The notes under the pieces were generated by a model. The model was not told where the DNA came from. It saw nothing but the letters and a program-made list of their open reading frames with translations, and did not search any database. 64,000 bases of DNA, from NCBI RefSeq assembly GCF_014200375.1, contig NZ_JACHBP010000001.1, positions 2,170,001 to 2,234,000 on the forward strand, read 5' to 3'. This document shows positions 15,794 through 25,003 of the stretch, piece after piece (positions within the stretch are counted from its first letter, which is position 1; every line of letters starts with the position of its first letter). Both the position numbers and the translations under genes were made by a program. Source of the stretch: Terrimesophilobacter mesophilus. Its GTDB lineage: Bacteria; Actinomycetota; Actinomycetes; Actinomycetales; Microbacteriaceae.

Positions 15794-17343
15794 AGCTGCG
15801 GCTGCTCGGCAACCTGTTCCGACGGAGCCCCTGGCAGGTCTTCGGCCTCATCGTCGGTCTTCTCTACGGTCTGGGCGCAGCGTTCGCCGTGCTCATCGGG
15901 CTCGTCGCGCTTCGTACGGTGGATGTCGAGCTCGCGCGGAGCGTCGTCGTCGTCGCCGGTTCACTCATCGTGCTCGGGTTTCTGTTCGTTCCGCTCGTAT
16001 TCGGAGCCGACGACACCATCGACCCGCGCAAGTTCTCGCTCTTCGGAATCCCGACCTCGCGGCTTGCCCTGGGGCTCGCGGCGGCGGCGTTCGTGGGGGT
16101 ACCGGCACTCGTGATGGCGATCATCGCGGCCGCCCAGGTCGTCACGTGGGCGCGGAGCGTGCCGGCGACCATCGTGGCCATCGTGAGCGCGCTCGTGCTC
16201 GTCGTGACCTGCATCCTCGGGTCCAGGGTCACCACGACGGTGGCGACGCTGCTCCTGTCCACCCGGCGGGCTCGCGAGGCGACGGGGCTCATCGGGCTCG
16301 TCGTGCTGAGCGCACTCTCCCCGCTCATCGCCATCATGATGACGGTCGACTGGGAGCACCAGGGCCTTGCTGTCCTTCATTCGATCGCGGATATCGCCTC
16401 CTGGACCCCGCTCGGTGCGGTGTGGGCAGCACCCGGGTCGGCCGCCGCCGGCGACGCGGGTGCCGCATCCGGCGAGCTCATCATCGCGCTCGCCTTCGTC
16501 GGATTGCTGTGGCTGGTATGGCGTGTGCTCGTCGCGGCGATGCTCGTCAGGCCGGATCGGGTGTCGCGCACGCGCGCCTACACGGGACTCGGGTGGTTCG
16601 CACGACTGCCGGCTTCGCCCTCCGGCGTGATCGCCGCGCGAAGCCTCAGCTACTGGGGGCGCGACGTCCGATACCGTTCAGCGCTCGTCATCGTTCCCAT
16701 CGTTCCGGCCGTCATGATCGGCGCGCTGGCCGTCGCGGGGGTGTCACTGCACTTTCTCGTACTGTTGCCGGTGCCGATCATGTGCTTCTTCCTCGCCTGG
16801 AGCACGGTGCACAACGATGTCGCCTTCGACAACACGGCGGTGTGGCTGCACGTCGCATCCAACACGGACGGCCGTGCCGATCGCGCGGGGCGGATCGTGC
16901 CTCCGCTCGTTCTCGGACTCATCGTCATCGCGATCGGAACGCCGCTGTGCGCGTGGGGTTACGGCTCTGCGGATGTCGTTCCGTCGCTGCTCGGGACCAG
17001 CCTGTGCGTCCTGTTCGTGGGGCTCGGCCTCTCGAGCGTGATCTCCGCCGGATTCCCGTACCCTGCGGTGCACCCCGGAGACAGTCCCTTCGCCCAGCCG
17101 CAATCGAGTGCGACAGGGGCATCCTGGGTCCAGGGGTTGTCGCTCCTGGCCGTGCTCGCGGTGACGACGCCGACCGTCGCACTCGCCGTGCTCGGGATCG
17201 CGTTCGGGGAGGGATGGCATATCGCTTCCCTTCTCGTCGGGCTCGCGACCGGTGGCGTCGCGCTTTGGGGTGGCATCGTTCTCGGTGGTCGCGTGTTCGA
17301 CGCCCGCGGGCCGGAACTCCTGGCGTTCACTGCGCGGTACTGA
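15769..17343 (+). CDS. ABC transporter membrane protein partner
   Basis: A 524-residue protein with about 12 hydrophobic helices and no soluble domain, the expected partner of the ATPase whose gene it overlaps. The GTG at 15769 has GGAGGGG upstream. Long arrays of membrane helices of this kind are common in actinobacterial ABC-2 transporters of unknown substrate. Hydrophobic segments start near residue 22 (VFGLIVGLLYGLGAAFAVLI) and continue to the C terminus. Function can only be inferred from the ATPase. Confidence 0.82.
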   Translation: MVAQFLGLKLRLLGNLFRRSPWQVFGLIVGLLYGLGAAFAVLIGLVALRTVDVELARSVVVVAGSLIVLGFLFVPLVFGADDTIDPRKFSLFGIPTSRLALGLAAAAFVGVPALVMAIIAAAQVVTWARSVPATIVAIVSALVLVVTCILGSRVTTTVATLLLSTRRAREATGLIGLVVLSALSPLIAIMMTVDWEHQGLAVLHSIADIASWTPLGAVWAAPGSAAAGDAGAASGELIIALAFVGLLWLVWRVLVAAMLVRPDRVSRTRAYTGLGWFARLPASPSGVIAARSLSYWGRDVRYRSALVIVPIVPAVMIGALAVAGVSLHFLVLLPVPIMCFFLAWSTVHNDVAFDNTAVWLHVASNTDGRADRAGRIVPPLVLGLIVIAIGTPLCAWGYGSADVVPSLLGTSLCVLFVGLGLSSVISAGFPYPAVHPGDSPFAQPQSSATGASWVQGLSLLAVLAVTTPTVALAVLGIAFGEGWHIASLLVGLATGGVALWGGIVLGGRVFDARGPELLAFTARY

Positions 17344-17352
17344 GCTGCGCGT

Positions 17353-17358
17353 TAAGCT
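17353..17358 (+). promoter_or_regulatory. Leaderless -10 box for the DUF3039 gene
   Basis: TAAGCT lies 6 bases before the ATG at 17365. Confidence 0.5.
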
Positions 17359-17364
17359 GGGGCC

Positions 17365-17631
17365 ATGAGCAGCCAGGACACTGACCACACCGGTGGCGGA
17401 ACATCCACCCTGGATCGTGAACTCGAAGAGCTCCTCCAGCAGGAGCAGCTCGAAGAGGGCGACCACGAGCGCTTCTCCCACTACGTTCCGAAGGACAAGA
17501 TCCTGGAGTCGGCACTCACCGGCAAGCCGGTACGCGCACTCTGCGGCAAGCTGTGGACTCCCGGTCGCGATCCGGAGAAGTTCCCGGTGTGCCCGACCTG
17601 CAAAGAGATCTACGAGAAGCTGAAGAAGTAG
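17365..17631 (+). CDS. DUF3039 small protein
   Basis: An 88-residue soluble protein conserved in actinobacteria. After an acidic, Glu/Gln-rich first half it shows HERFSHYVPKDKI, GKPVRALCGKLWTPGRDP and FPVCPTCKEIY. The three cysteines and a histidine look like a small metal-binding fold, but no function is established. It has its own -10 box and stands alone between the ABC transporter and convergent pncB. Confidence 0.85.
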   Translation: MSSQDTDHTGGGTSTLDRELEELLQQEQLEEGDHERFSHYVPKDKILESALTGKPVRALCGKLWTPGRDPEKFPVCPTCKEIYEKLKK

Positions 17632-17665
17632 CCCGGGGATGTCCGGCGCGCCGACTGCGGGCGCA

Positions 17666-18970
17666 CTACTCGTACACGGTCGGGATGACCGGCTCGCCGC
17701 GCGCGAGGCGGAACGCATCAGTCGGGAGCTCCGCCACGGCCGCGGCGCGATGCTCACGGGCGAGGGCGGTGCCGGCGACGCCCAGGTATTGCGGGTCGGG
17801 CACGCCTGCGGTGACGAGCGGGACGAGTAGCGGACGTCCGGAGCGCGCGGATGCCGTCGGGGCATCCGGGTCCTGCTCGACGTGCAGCACTTCCGCGCTC
17901 GCGACGCCTCCGTCGAGTGCGCGCAGCGGGGACTTCCGACCGCCGACGGAGAGCTTCGCCGTCGATTTCTTCGCAACGGACACCCATTCGCCGTGCGAGT
18001 CCTCGCGCGCCACGAGCTTGTACACCATCCCGGCGGTGGGGGAGCCGGAGCCGGTCACGACGGAGGTTCCGACGCCGTAGGAGTCGACCGGCGCCGCCCG
18101 AAGCGCCGCGATGGCGTACTCGTCGAGATCGCTCGTGACGGTGATCTTCGTGGCGGTCGCACCGAGCCCATCGAGTTGCCTGCGCACGGCGGATGCCTGG
18201 CCGGGCAGGTCCCCGCTGTCGATACGGACAGCACCGAGCGATGTGCCGGCGACCCGCACAGCCAGGTCGACCGCCGCCGCCACGTCATAGGTGTCGACGA
18301 GCAGGGTCGTCCCCGGGCCGAGCGCAGCGACCTGCGCGCGGAAGGCATCCTCTTCCGAGTCGTGGAGCAGGGTGAACGAGTGTGCAGCCGTCCCCATCGT
18401 CGGGATGCCCCACGTGCGGCCCGCCTCGAGATTGCTCGTCGCATCGAACCCCGCGATGTACGCCGCGCGAGCTGCGGCGACGGCCCCGCGCTCTGTGGCG
18501 CGGCGGGAGCCCATCTCGGCGAGTGGTCGGCCGCCGGCCGCGCTCACCATCCGGGCGGCGGCGCTCGCCACCGCTGAGTCGTAGTTCAGAGTGCTGAGGG
18601 CGAGAGTCTCGAGGACGACGGACTCCGCGAACGTGCCCTCGACCACGAGGATGGGCGAACCGGGAAAGTAGAGCTCGCCCTCCTGGTAGCCCCAGATGTC
18701 GCCCTGGAACCGGTACCCGGCGAGCCAGTCGAGAGTGTCGGCGTCGACCACGTCGTTGTCGCTCAGCCAGGAGAGCTCTGCATCGCCGAATCGGAAGTCG
18801 GTGAGTTCTTCGATGAGGCGGCCGGTCCCCGCGACGACCCCGTAGCGACGCCCGCTGGGCAGGTGCCGGGCGAACACCTCGAAGACCGAGCGTCGCTGTG
18901 CGGTCCCGGCGCGCCGCGCAGCATCCACCATCGTGAGCTCGTATCTGTCGGTCAGCAGCGCACTGGTCAC
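17666..18970 (-). CDS. pncB: Nicotinate phosphoribosyltransferase
   Basis: Makes nicotinate mononucleotide from nicotinate and phosphoribosyl pyrophosphate in the Preiss-Handler NAD salvage pathway. The 434-residue length is normal. Family marks are the start LLTDRYELTMVDAA, the GSRRATERG stretch, TMGTAAHSFTLLH, LVDTYDV and VRIDSGDL (phosphate and ribose contacts). The GTG at 18970 sits 6 bases after a minus-strand TAGGCT box, so the message is probably leaderless. It is divergent from murI. Confidence 0.92.
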   Translation of the reverse strand: MTSALLTDRYELTMVDAARRAGTAQRRSVFEVFARHLPSGRRYGVVAGTGRLIEELTDFRFGDAELSWLSDNDVVDADTLDWLAGYRFQGDIWGYQEGELYFPGSPILVVEGTFAESVVLETLALSTLNYDSAVASAAARMVSAAGGRPLAEMGSRRATERGAVAAARAAYIAGFDATSNLEAGRTWGIPTMGTAAHSFTLLHDSEEDAFRAQVAALGPGTTLLVDTYDVAAAVDLAVRVAGTSLGAVRIDSGDLPGQASAVRRQLDGLGATATKITVTSDLDEYAIAALRAAPVDSYGVGTSVVTGSGSPTAGMVYKLVAREDSHGEWVSVAKKSTAKLSVGGRKSPLRALDGGVASAEVLHVEQDPDAPTASARSGRPLLVPLVTAGVPDPQYLGVAGTALAREHRAAAVAELPTDAFRLARGEPVIPTVYE

Positions 18971-18976
18971 AGCACG

Positions 18977-18982
18977 AGCCTA
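18977..18982 (-). promoter_or_regulatory. Leaderless -10 box for pncB
   Basis: TAGGCT on the minus strand, 6 bases from the pncB GTG. Confidence 0.5.
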
Positions 18983-19017
18983 GCGTCGCTCCGCAACGTC
19001 GCCACGGGTACTCACGC

Positions 19018-19023
19018 TAAACT
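19018..19023 (+). promoter_or_regulatory. Leaderless -10 box for murI-rph-rdgB
   Basis: TAAACT, 8 bases before the murI GTG at 19032. It is likely the main promoter for the three-gene operon. Confidence 0.5.
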
Positions 19024-19031
19024 CTTCTCTC

Positions 19032-19871
19032 GTGACCGACGCACCGATTGGCATCTTCGACTCCGGCGTCGGCGGGCTCACGGTGGCGCGGGCGATCATC
19101 GACCAATTGCCGAATGAGTCGATAATCTACGTCGGCGACACCGCGCATTCCCCGTACGGTCCCAAGCCCATCGCCGAGGTGCGCGAGTACGCGCTGGCCG
19201 TCATGGATGACCTGGTCGCTCAGGGGGTCAAGCTGCTCGTGATCGCCTGCAACACGGCCTCGGCAGCGATGCTTCGGGATGCGCGGGAGCGCTTCACGGA
19301 CGGCTACGGGATCCCCGTCGTCGAGGTCATCCAGCCCGCAGTGCGGGCCGCCGTGCGCCAGACCCGCAACAATCGCGTCGGCGTGATCGGGACGCAGGGC
19401 ACGATCAAGTCCAAGGCGTACGAGGATGCGTTCGCCGCGGCATCCGACCTCGAATTGTTCACGCGAGCCTGCCCGCGGTTCGTGGAGTTCGTCGAGGCGG
19501 GCGTGACGTCGAGTCCGGAGCTGTTCCGGGTCACCGAGGACTATCTCGCACCGCTCAAGGCGGCAGGGATCGACACGCTCGTGCTCGGCTGCACGCACTA
19601 TCCGCTCATGTCTGCGGCCATCCAGTTCGTGATGGGCCGCGATGTGACGCTCGTCTCGAGCGCGGAGGAGACGGCCTACGACGTGTTTCGCACGCTCGTC
19701 AAGCACGGACTCGTTCGAGAAGCCGCATCGCCTCCCGCCTACCGCTTCGAGGCGACGGGGGACAGCAAGATCGAGTTCATGACACTGGCCAGGAGGTTCC
19801 TCGGGCCGGAGGTATCCGCCGTGCAATTGGTGGAGACCGGCACGCCGGCAACAGTGGAGGAGACAGCCTGA
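19032..19871 (+). CDS. murI: Glutamate racemase
   Basis: Converts L- to D-glutamate for peptidoglycan. It has the family start [13 protein letters not shown], the substrate loop [11 protein letters not shown] and the two catalytic cysteines, Cys73 in ACNTAS and Cys187 in GCTHYPL. The length of 279 residues is normal. It is followed after a single base by rph and then rdgB, the conserved actinobacterial order. Its gene product acts in the cytoplasm. Confidence 0.95.
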   Translation: MTDAPIGIFDSGVGGLTVARAIIDQLPNESIIYVGDTAHSPYGPKPIAEVREYALAVMDDLVAQGVKLLVIACNTASAAMLRDARERFTDGYGIPVVEVIQPAVRAAVRQTRNNRVGVIGTQGTIKSKAYEDAFAAASDLELFTRACPRFVEFVEAGVTSSPELFRVTEDYLAPLKAAGIDTLVLGCTHYPLMSAAIQFVMGRDVTLVSSAEETAYDVFRTLVKHGLVREAASPPAYRFEATGDSKIEFMTLARRFLGPEVSAVQLVETGTPATVEETA

Positions 19872-19872
19872 C

Positions 19873-20664
19873 ATGCCAAATGACGACAGCACCGTTGACG
19901 CCGGCACAGTCGAAGCCGGCACGGATTCTGCCGGCACCGTGACCAGAGCAGACGGCCGAGCCGTGGACGAGTTGCGCCCGATCACGATAGAGCGGGGCTG
20001 GAGCGAGCAGGCAGAGGGGAGTGCCCTCATCTCGTTCGGACGCACGAAGGTGCTGTGCACGGCATCCTTCACGAACGGCGTCCCGCGCTGGATGACCGGC
20101 AAGGGCAAGGGCTGGGTCACGGCCGAATACTCGATGCTGCCGCGCTCGACGAATGAGCGGATGGATCGCGAGTCCGTCAAGGGCCGAATCGGCGGGCGCA
20201 CCCATGAGATCTCGCGACTGATCGGCCGCTCGCTGCGCGCCGTCGTCGACATGAAGGCACTCGGAGAGAACACCATCGTGATCGACTGCGATGTGCTCCA
20301 GGCGGATGGCGGCACGCGTACCGCCGCGATCACGGGCGCCTACGTCGCCCTCGCCGACGCACTCGAGTGGGGCCGCGGCAAGCAATTCATCGGCAAGAAC
20401 GCGAAGCCGCTCTTCGACAGTGTCGCGGCGGTGAGCGTCGGCATCATCGATGGCACGCCCATGCTCGATCTCGCATATACCGAGGACGTCCGGGCCGAGA
20501 CCGACATGAACGTCGTCGTGACCGGTCGCGGCCTGTTCGTCGAGGTTCAGGGCACAGCCGAGGGCGCCCCATTCGACCGTCGCGAACTCGACTCGCTCCT
20601 CGACCTCGCGGTGGGTGGTACTGCGACTCTCGCGGGGCTGCAGGCATCCGCCACTGCTGGGTGA
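19873..20664 (+). CDS. rph: Ribonuclease PH
   Basis: A phosphate-dependent 3'-5' exoribonuclease that trims tRNA 3' ends. It has [13 protein letters not shown], the [12 protein letters not shown] segment, [11 protein letters not shown], the arginine-rich [19 protein letters not shown] and the phosphate/metal site [13 protein letters not shown]. At 263 residues it is slightly long because of an N-terminal Asp/Gly/Thr-rich extension of about 20 residues before the usual start. ATG at 19873; next gene begins 4 bases after the stop. Confidence 0.95.
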   Translation: MPNDDSTVDAGTVEAGTDSAGTVTRADGRAVDELRPITIERGWSEQAEGSALISFGRTKVLCTASFTNGVPRWMTGKGKGWVTAEYSMLPRSTNERMDRESVKGRIGGRTHEISRLIGRSLRAVVDMKALGENTIVIDCDVLQADGGTRTAAITGAYVALADALEWGRGKQFIGKNAKPLFDSVAAVSVGIIDGTPMLDLAYTEDVRAETDMNVVVTGRGLFVEVQGTAEGAPFDRRELDSLLDLAVGGTATLAGLQASATAG

Positions 20665-20668
20665 CCTC

Positions 20669-21271
20669 ATGACCGCGAAGCTCGTCCTGGCCACCCACAA
20701 CGCACACAAGGTGGATGAGCTTCGGCGCATTCTCGGTCCGCTCCTGGACGGTATCGACCTGGTCGGCTACGACGGGCCGGAGCCGGTCGAAGACGGGCTC
20801 ACGTTCCAGGAGAACGCCCTCATCAAAGCTCGGGCCGCCTTCGCCCACACCGGGGTGCCCTCGATCGCCGACGACTCCGGGATCTGCCTCGCTGCGCTCG
20901 ACGGGGCGCCGGGCATCCACTCTGCGCGGTACGCAGGGACCAGGGTCGACTCCGACAATGTCGCCCACCTGCTCGAGGAACTTGCCAGAGTCGGCGCCGA
21001 TCGCCCCGAGGATCGCCGCGCCGAGTTCTGTTGCGCCGCGGCGTTCGTCATGGATGGAATCGAACACGTCGAGCTCGGGGTCTGGACCGGAACGGTGCTC
21101 GGCGAGCCCGCCGGCGCGAACGGTTTCGGATACGACCCGGTCTTCCAGCCAGACGGTTACGACGTCGCATCCGCCCAACTGGCCGCGGAGCAGAAGGATG
21201 CCATCAGCCATCGCCGCCGCGCGTTCACCCAACTCATCCCGGTCGTTCGTGCCAAACTGCTCGCGTCCTGA
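20669..21271 (+). CDS. rdgB: RdgB/HAM1 non-canonical purine NTP pyrophosphatase
   Basis: Hydrolyses dITP, ITP and XTP to the monophosphate so that deaminated purines stay out of nucleic acids. Visible marks in 200 residues are LATHNAHKVDEL, ADDSGICLAALDGAPG, the GFGYDPVF motif and SHRRRA near the C terminus. The ATG at 20669 starts the family motif at the correct distance; an earlier in-frame start at 20615 would overlap rph and is not needed. Last gene of the murI operon. Confidence 0.94.
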   Translation: MTAKLVLATHNAHKVDELRRILGPLLDGIDLVGYDGPEPVEDGLTFQENALIKARAAFAHTGVPSIADDSGICLAALDGAPGIHSARYAGTRVDSDNVAHLLEELARVGADRPEDRRAEFCCAAAFVMDGIEHVELGVWTGTVLGEPAGANGFGYDPVFQPDGYDVASAQLAAEQKDAISHRRRAFTQLIPVVRAKLLAS

Positions 21272-21326
21272 GATCGAGAATCGTTGCTGACCGCGGCAAC
21301 TGATGGCCGGTGCGATCGGCTCAACC

Positions 21327-21332
21327 TAATCT
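21327..21332 (+). promoter_or_regulatory. Leaderless -10 box for the cation diffusion facilitator gene
   Basis: TAATCT, 7 bases before the GTG at 21340. Confidence 0.5.
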
Positions 21333-21339
21333 TGATGAT

Positions 21340-22245
21340 GTGAGCCACCACCATCACTCGAGCGCGAACCGCACCCGCCTTCTGCTGGTGCTCGGAATCG
21401 TCGTCGTGGTTCTGGTCATCGAGGTCGTTGGAGCGATCTTCACGGGTTCGCTCGCCCTGTTCGCGGATGCCGGGCACATGTTCTCCGACACGATCGGGCT
21501 CAGCGTTGCACTCGCGGCGACGGTGATCGCTTCGCGGCCGGCCACCGACCGGTCGACGTTCGGGTTCCAGCGGGCGGAGGTGTTCGGCGCGCTCATCAAT
21601 GGCGGCATCCTGCTCGCGGTCGCCATTTCGGTCGGCTATCAGGCGATTGCGCGACTCATCGAGCCGGGCGACCTCGAGATCAAGAGTCTCCCGATGCTCG
21701 TCGTGGCGGGTCTCGGACTTCTCGCGAACGTCGTCTCGGCGCTCATCCTTCGACCGCAGGCCGCATCGTCGATCAATATGCGCGGCGCATACCTCGAGGT
21801 ACTCGGCGACCTGCTCGGATCGGTCGCGGCGATCGTGGCGGCGGTCGTCATCCTCACGACCGGATTCATGCCGGCGGATGCGATAGCGTCCCTCGCGATC
21901 GCGCTCATGATCGCGCCCCGCGCCGCGTTCCTGCTGCGGGATGCCGTGCGAGTGCTCAGTGAGTCCGTCCCGGTGGACACGAGCGTGGCGGAGATCCGCG
22001 AACACATCCTGCGAACCGCAGGGGTCGTGGATGTGCACGACGTCCACGTGTGGGCGATCACCTCCGGACATCCGGTGTTCTCGGCCCACGTCGTCGTCGC
22101 CGATTCGGTGTTCGCCGACCAGGACACGGGGCGCCTGCTCGATGAGCTCTCCGCCTGCCTCGCCGATCACTTCGATGTCGCCCACTCGACGTTCCAGCTC
22201 GAGCCGGGCGAGCACGCGCAGCACGAGGAGCACCTGCACGACTGA
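21340..22245 (+). CDS. Cation diffusion facilitator (CzcD/ZitB-like metal efflux)
   Basis: A 301-residue proton-coupled divalent metal exporter. It begins with a His cluster (SHHHHSS) and has six helices. The metal site is spread over ADAGHMFSDTIGL (HxxxD, helix 2) and MRGAYLEVLGDLLGS (helix 5), where the usual H-x3-D is replaced by Y-L-E-V-L-G-D. The C-terminal cytoplasmic domain has VHDVHVWAIT and ends in a His-rich tail (EPGEHAQHEEHLHD). The GTG at 21340 follows a -10 box, so the longer start at 21310 is rejected. The adjacent mntH-mntR pair makes this a metal-handling block. Confidence 0.9.
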   Translation: MSHHHHSSANRTRLLLVLGIVVVVLVIEVVGAIFTGSLALFADAGHMFSDTIGLSVALAATVIASRPATDRSTFGFQRAEVFGALINGGILLAVAISVGYQAIARLIEPGDLEIKSLPMLVVAGLGLLANVVSALILRPQAASSINMRGAYLEVLGDLLGSVAAIVAAVVILTTGFMPADAIASLAIALMIAPRAAFLLRDAVRVLSESVPVDTSVAEIREHILRTAGVVDVHDVHVWAITSGHPVFSAHVVVADSVFADQDTGRLLDELSACLADHFDVAHSTFQLEPGEHAQHEEHLHD

Positions 22246-22250
22246 CGCGC

Positions 22251-22272
22251 TAACATTTCGGTATGCCGAAAT
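22251..22272 (+). promoter_or_regulatory. mntH promoter with overlapping palindromic operator
   Basis: TAACAT (22251-22256) is a -10 box 6 bases before the mntH ATG. A perfect inverted repeat ATTTCGG-TATG-CCGAAAT (22255-22272) overlaps this box and the start codon. Position and symmetry fit a repressor site; the MntR encoded two genes along is the obvious candidate. Confidence 0.6.
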
Positions 22273-23501
22273 CTCGTGCGAGCATCATCCGAAATCGTTC
22301 CTGGATGATGCTCGGTCCCGCTTTCGTCGCGGCAGTCGCTTACGTAGACCCCGGCAACGTCGCGGCGAACATCACGGGCGGCGCCCGATACGGCTATCTG
22401 CTCGTCTGGGTGCTCGTTGCGGCGAATCTCATGGCGGCCATGGTCCAGTACCAGTCCGCGAAGCTGGGCATCGTCACCGGGCGCACCATGCCGGAGTTGC
22501 TCGGTGAGCGGATGCGGACCGGCCCTCGGCGCGCGTTCTGGGCGCAGGCCGAGCTCGTCGCCGTCGCCACCGACCTCGCGGAGGTCATCGGTGGTGCGAT
22601 CGCACTCAATCTTCTGTTCGGCATCCCGTTGTTCCTCGGGGGGATCATCGTCGGCGTCGTCTCGATGGTGCTTCTGGCCCTGCAGACGCGATTCGGGCAG
22701 CGGCCTTTCGAGTCGGTCGTCTTCGGCCTGCTGACCGTCATCGCGATCGGATTCCTCGCCGGGCTGTTCGTCAACCCTCCGGATGGCGCCTCGGCCCTCG
22801 ACGGGCTCGTGCCTCGCTTCGCAGGAACGGACTCGGTGCTGCTCGCCGCGAGCATGCTCGGGGCGACCGTCATGCCGCATGCGATCTACGTGCACTCCGC
22901 ACTCGCCAGGGACCGGCACGGCCGGGCGAACGACGCCACGCGGGCCGTGCTGCTCCGTTCGACGAAGTGGGATGTCGTCATCGCCCTGGGCCTCGCCGGC
23001 ATCGTCAACGTCGGGATGCTCCTGCTCGCAGCGGTCAACCTCAGGGGCATCGAGGGTACCGACACGATCGACGGAGCTCACACCGCCATCCAGAACACGC
23101 TCGGCCCCGGAATCGCGCTCGTCTTTGCGATCGGATTGCTCGCATCCGGCCTCGCCTCGACGTCGGTGGGCAGTTACGCGGGAGCGACCATCATGCAGGG
23201 GCTCCTGCATCGTCGGATTCCGCTCTTCACGCGCCGCGTCATCACGCTCGTTCCCGCGGTCGTCATCCTCGCTCTCGGTGCAGACCCCACCTGGGCGCTC
23301 GTGCTGAGCCAGGTGTTCCTGAGCTTCGGGATCCCGTTCGCGCTCGTGCCGCTCGTGAGGCTCACGAACGACACGACTCTCATGGGCGGTGCGGCCAACC
23401 GCCCGTTCGTGCGCTGGGTTCTCGCTACGATCGTCGTGTTGGTCATCGCCTTGAACGTCGCGCTCATCGCGTTGACGGTGACGACGGGGGGTGACGCGTG
23501 A
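22263..23501 (+). CDS. mntH: Nramp family manganese transporter
   Basis: Proton-driven Mn(II) (and Fe(II)) uptake across the membrane. The 412-residue protein has about 11 helices with the metal-binding DPGN motif (AYVDPGNVAANI, about 27-38), the MPHAIYVHS motif in helix 6 and the transport signature region around TDLAEVIGGAIAL. The start codon is embedded in a palindrome and follows a -10 box at leaderless spacing. Its last 4 bases overlap the mntR start, so regulator and transporter are co-transcribed. Confidence 0.94.
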   Translation: MPKSRASIIRNRSWMMLGPAFVAAVAYVDPGNVAANITGGARYGYLLVWVLVAANLMAAMVQYQSAKLGIVTGRTMPELLGERMRTGPRRAFWAQAELVAVATDLAEVIGGAIALNLLFGIPLFLGGIIVGVVSMVLLALQTRFGQRPFESVVFGLLTVIAIGFLAGLFVNPPDGASALDGLVPRFAGTDSVLLAASMLGATVMPHAIYVHSALARDRHGRANDATRAVLLRSTKWDVVIALGLAGIVNVGMLLLAAVNLRGIEGTDTIDGAHTAIQNTLGPGIALVFAIGLLASGLASTSVGSYAGATIMQGLLHRRIPLFTRRVITLVPAVVILALGADPTWALVLSQVFLSFGIPFALVPLVRLTNDTTLMGGAANRPFVRWVLATIVVLVIALNVALIALTVTTGGDA

Positions 23502-24169
23502 GCGGCAGGCAGGGCGCCGCGACCTCCGTCGTGGAGGACTACGTCAAGGTCATCTATTCGCACACCGAGTGGCAGACGGATCCCATCACCCGCTCGGAGC
23601 TCGCGGTCCGGCTCGGCCTCGCGGCATCCACCGTCACCGAGATGGTGAAGAAGCTCGCGGCACTGGGTCTGGCCGATCACGTCCCCTACGGAGCCGTCAC
23701 GCTCACGGAGGAGGGGCGAGCGCTGGCGCTTCGGATGCTGCGCCGGCACCGTCTCATCGAAACCTGGCTCGTCGAGTCGTTCGGTTATCGCTGGGACGAG
23801 GTCCACGACGACGCCGAGGTGCTCGAGCACGCCGTGAGCGACCGCCTCCTGGAGGCGATCAGTGAGAGCCTCGGCGACCCGGTTCGGGATCCGCACGGGG
23901 ATCCCATTCCGGCTCCTGATGGCACGGTGGTGCGGCCGGTCGGCATTCTGCTCGAGCGCGCGCCGATTCCGTTCATCGGAGCCGTCGTGCGGATCAGTGA
24001 TCGGGATCCGGCGCTGCTGCAGTTTCTGGATGGCAGGGGTATCAGACTCGACATCGTGGTCGAGGTCGTGGAGCGTCGGCCCTTCGGCGGCGCACTCGTC
24101 GTGCGCGTAGCGGGCGTCAAGTCCGATCTCGGAGCAGAGGCCGCATCGTCAATCTGGCTGTCGGCCTGA
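23498..24169 (+). CDS. mntR: DtxR/MntR family metal-dependent repressor
   Basis: A 223-residue metalloregulator. It has the N-terminal winged helix (VVEDYVKVIYSHTEW, LAVRLGLAASTVTEMVKKLA), a metal-binding/dimerisation region with MLRRHRLIETWLVE, DEVHDDAEVLEHAVSDRL, and a C-terminal SH3-like domain (about 150-223) as in full-length DtxR/IdeR-type proteins. The GTG overlaps the mntH stop (GTGA). By context it should repress mntH when Mn is ample, acting at the palindrome over the mntH start. Confidence 0.92.
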   Translation: MSGRQGAATSVVEDYVKVIYSHTEWQTDPITRSELAVRLGLAASTVTEMVKKLAALGLADHVPYGAVTLTEEGRALALRMLRRHRLIETWLVESFGYRWDEVHDDAEVLEHAVSDRLLEAISESLGDPVRDPHGDPIPAPDGTVVRPVGILLERAPIPFIGAVVRISDRDPALLQFLDGRGIRLDIVVEVVERRPFGGALVVRVAGVKSDLGAEAASSIWLSA

Positions 24170-24191
24170 CCTTATCGGACCGATTTCGCCG

Positions 24192-24932
24192 TCACGGGCG
24201 CGGAGGGTCGTTCGCGGGGTCGTTGTCGAAGTAGGCGGAATCGATGGCGACCTCATCGGCGCTCATCGGCTGAACGCCGTCTCGCAGTGCCTTGCGGGCC
24301 TTCCTGGTCGACTGGATGTAGTGGTAGATCGTGGGCAGTACGGTCAGCACGACGGCGGCGATCAGGATGACGTCGATGTAGTTGCGCACGAAGTCGGCGA
24401 CAGGGGGGATGTATCCCACGAGGTAGCCGGCGAACGTCAGGCCGATGCCCCAGACGACCGCTCCGACCAGGTTGTAGAGCGAGTACCGACGGTAGTTCAT
24501 GTGCCCGACGCCCGCTGCGACAGGGGCGAACGTGCGCACGATGGGGACGAACCTGGCCAGGATGATCGCGAGTGCGCCGAACCGTTCGAAGAACGCGTTC
24601 GTCCTCTCCACGTTCTTTCGACTGAAGACGCCGCTCTCCTTCTTCTCGAAGATCGCCGGTCCGAACTTGTGCCCGATGAGATAGCCGACTTCTCCTCCGA
24701 GGAATGCGGCGACGCCGATCGCGAGCGCCGCCCACCAGACATCCACGCCGATGCCGGGGTGGAACGCGAGAAGTCCGGTGATGATGAGGAGTGTGTCACC
24801 CGGCAGGAGGAAGCCGACGAGGAGGCCCGTCTCCGCGAAGATGATCAGGCATACGCCAACGAGTGCGTAGGGGCCGAATCCGTGGATGAGCGCTTCGGGA
24901 TCAAGCCAGGGAATGAGGGCGGAAGGAACCAA
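24192..24932 (-). CDS. DedA family membrane protein
   Basis: A 246-residue inner-membrane protein of the DedA/SNARE-associated family, members of which are implicated in lipid-carrier or phospholipid flipping and in membrane homeostasis. It has FAETGLLVGFLLPGDTLL (acidic plus Pro-Gly-Asp motif), a GYLIGHKFG re-entrant segment and the arginine motif RFVPIVRTFAPVAAG. Four to five hydrophobic helices; acidic/Pro tail. It starts at TTG (24932) with GGAGAG upstream on the minus strand. Confidence 0.9.
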   Translation of the reverse strand: MVPSALIPWLDPEALIHGFGPYALVGVCLIIFAETGLLVGFLLPGDTLLIITGLLAFHPGIGVDVWWAALAIGVAAFLGGEVGYLIGHKFGPAIFEKKESGVFSRKNVERTNAFFERFGALAIILARFVPIVRTFAPVAAGVGHMNYRRYSLYNLVGAVVWGIGLTFAGYLVGYIPPVADFVRNYIDVILIAAVVLTVLPTIYHYIQSTRKARKALRDGVQPMSADEVAIDSAYFDNDPANDPPRP

Positions 24933-25003
24933 GCGGGGTCTCTCCAGTCAGTGTCGTGAGCGCGAGTGCGCTCCCGTAAGGTTACCCGTCGCAACCTGCG
25001 CGA

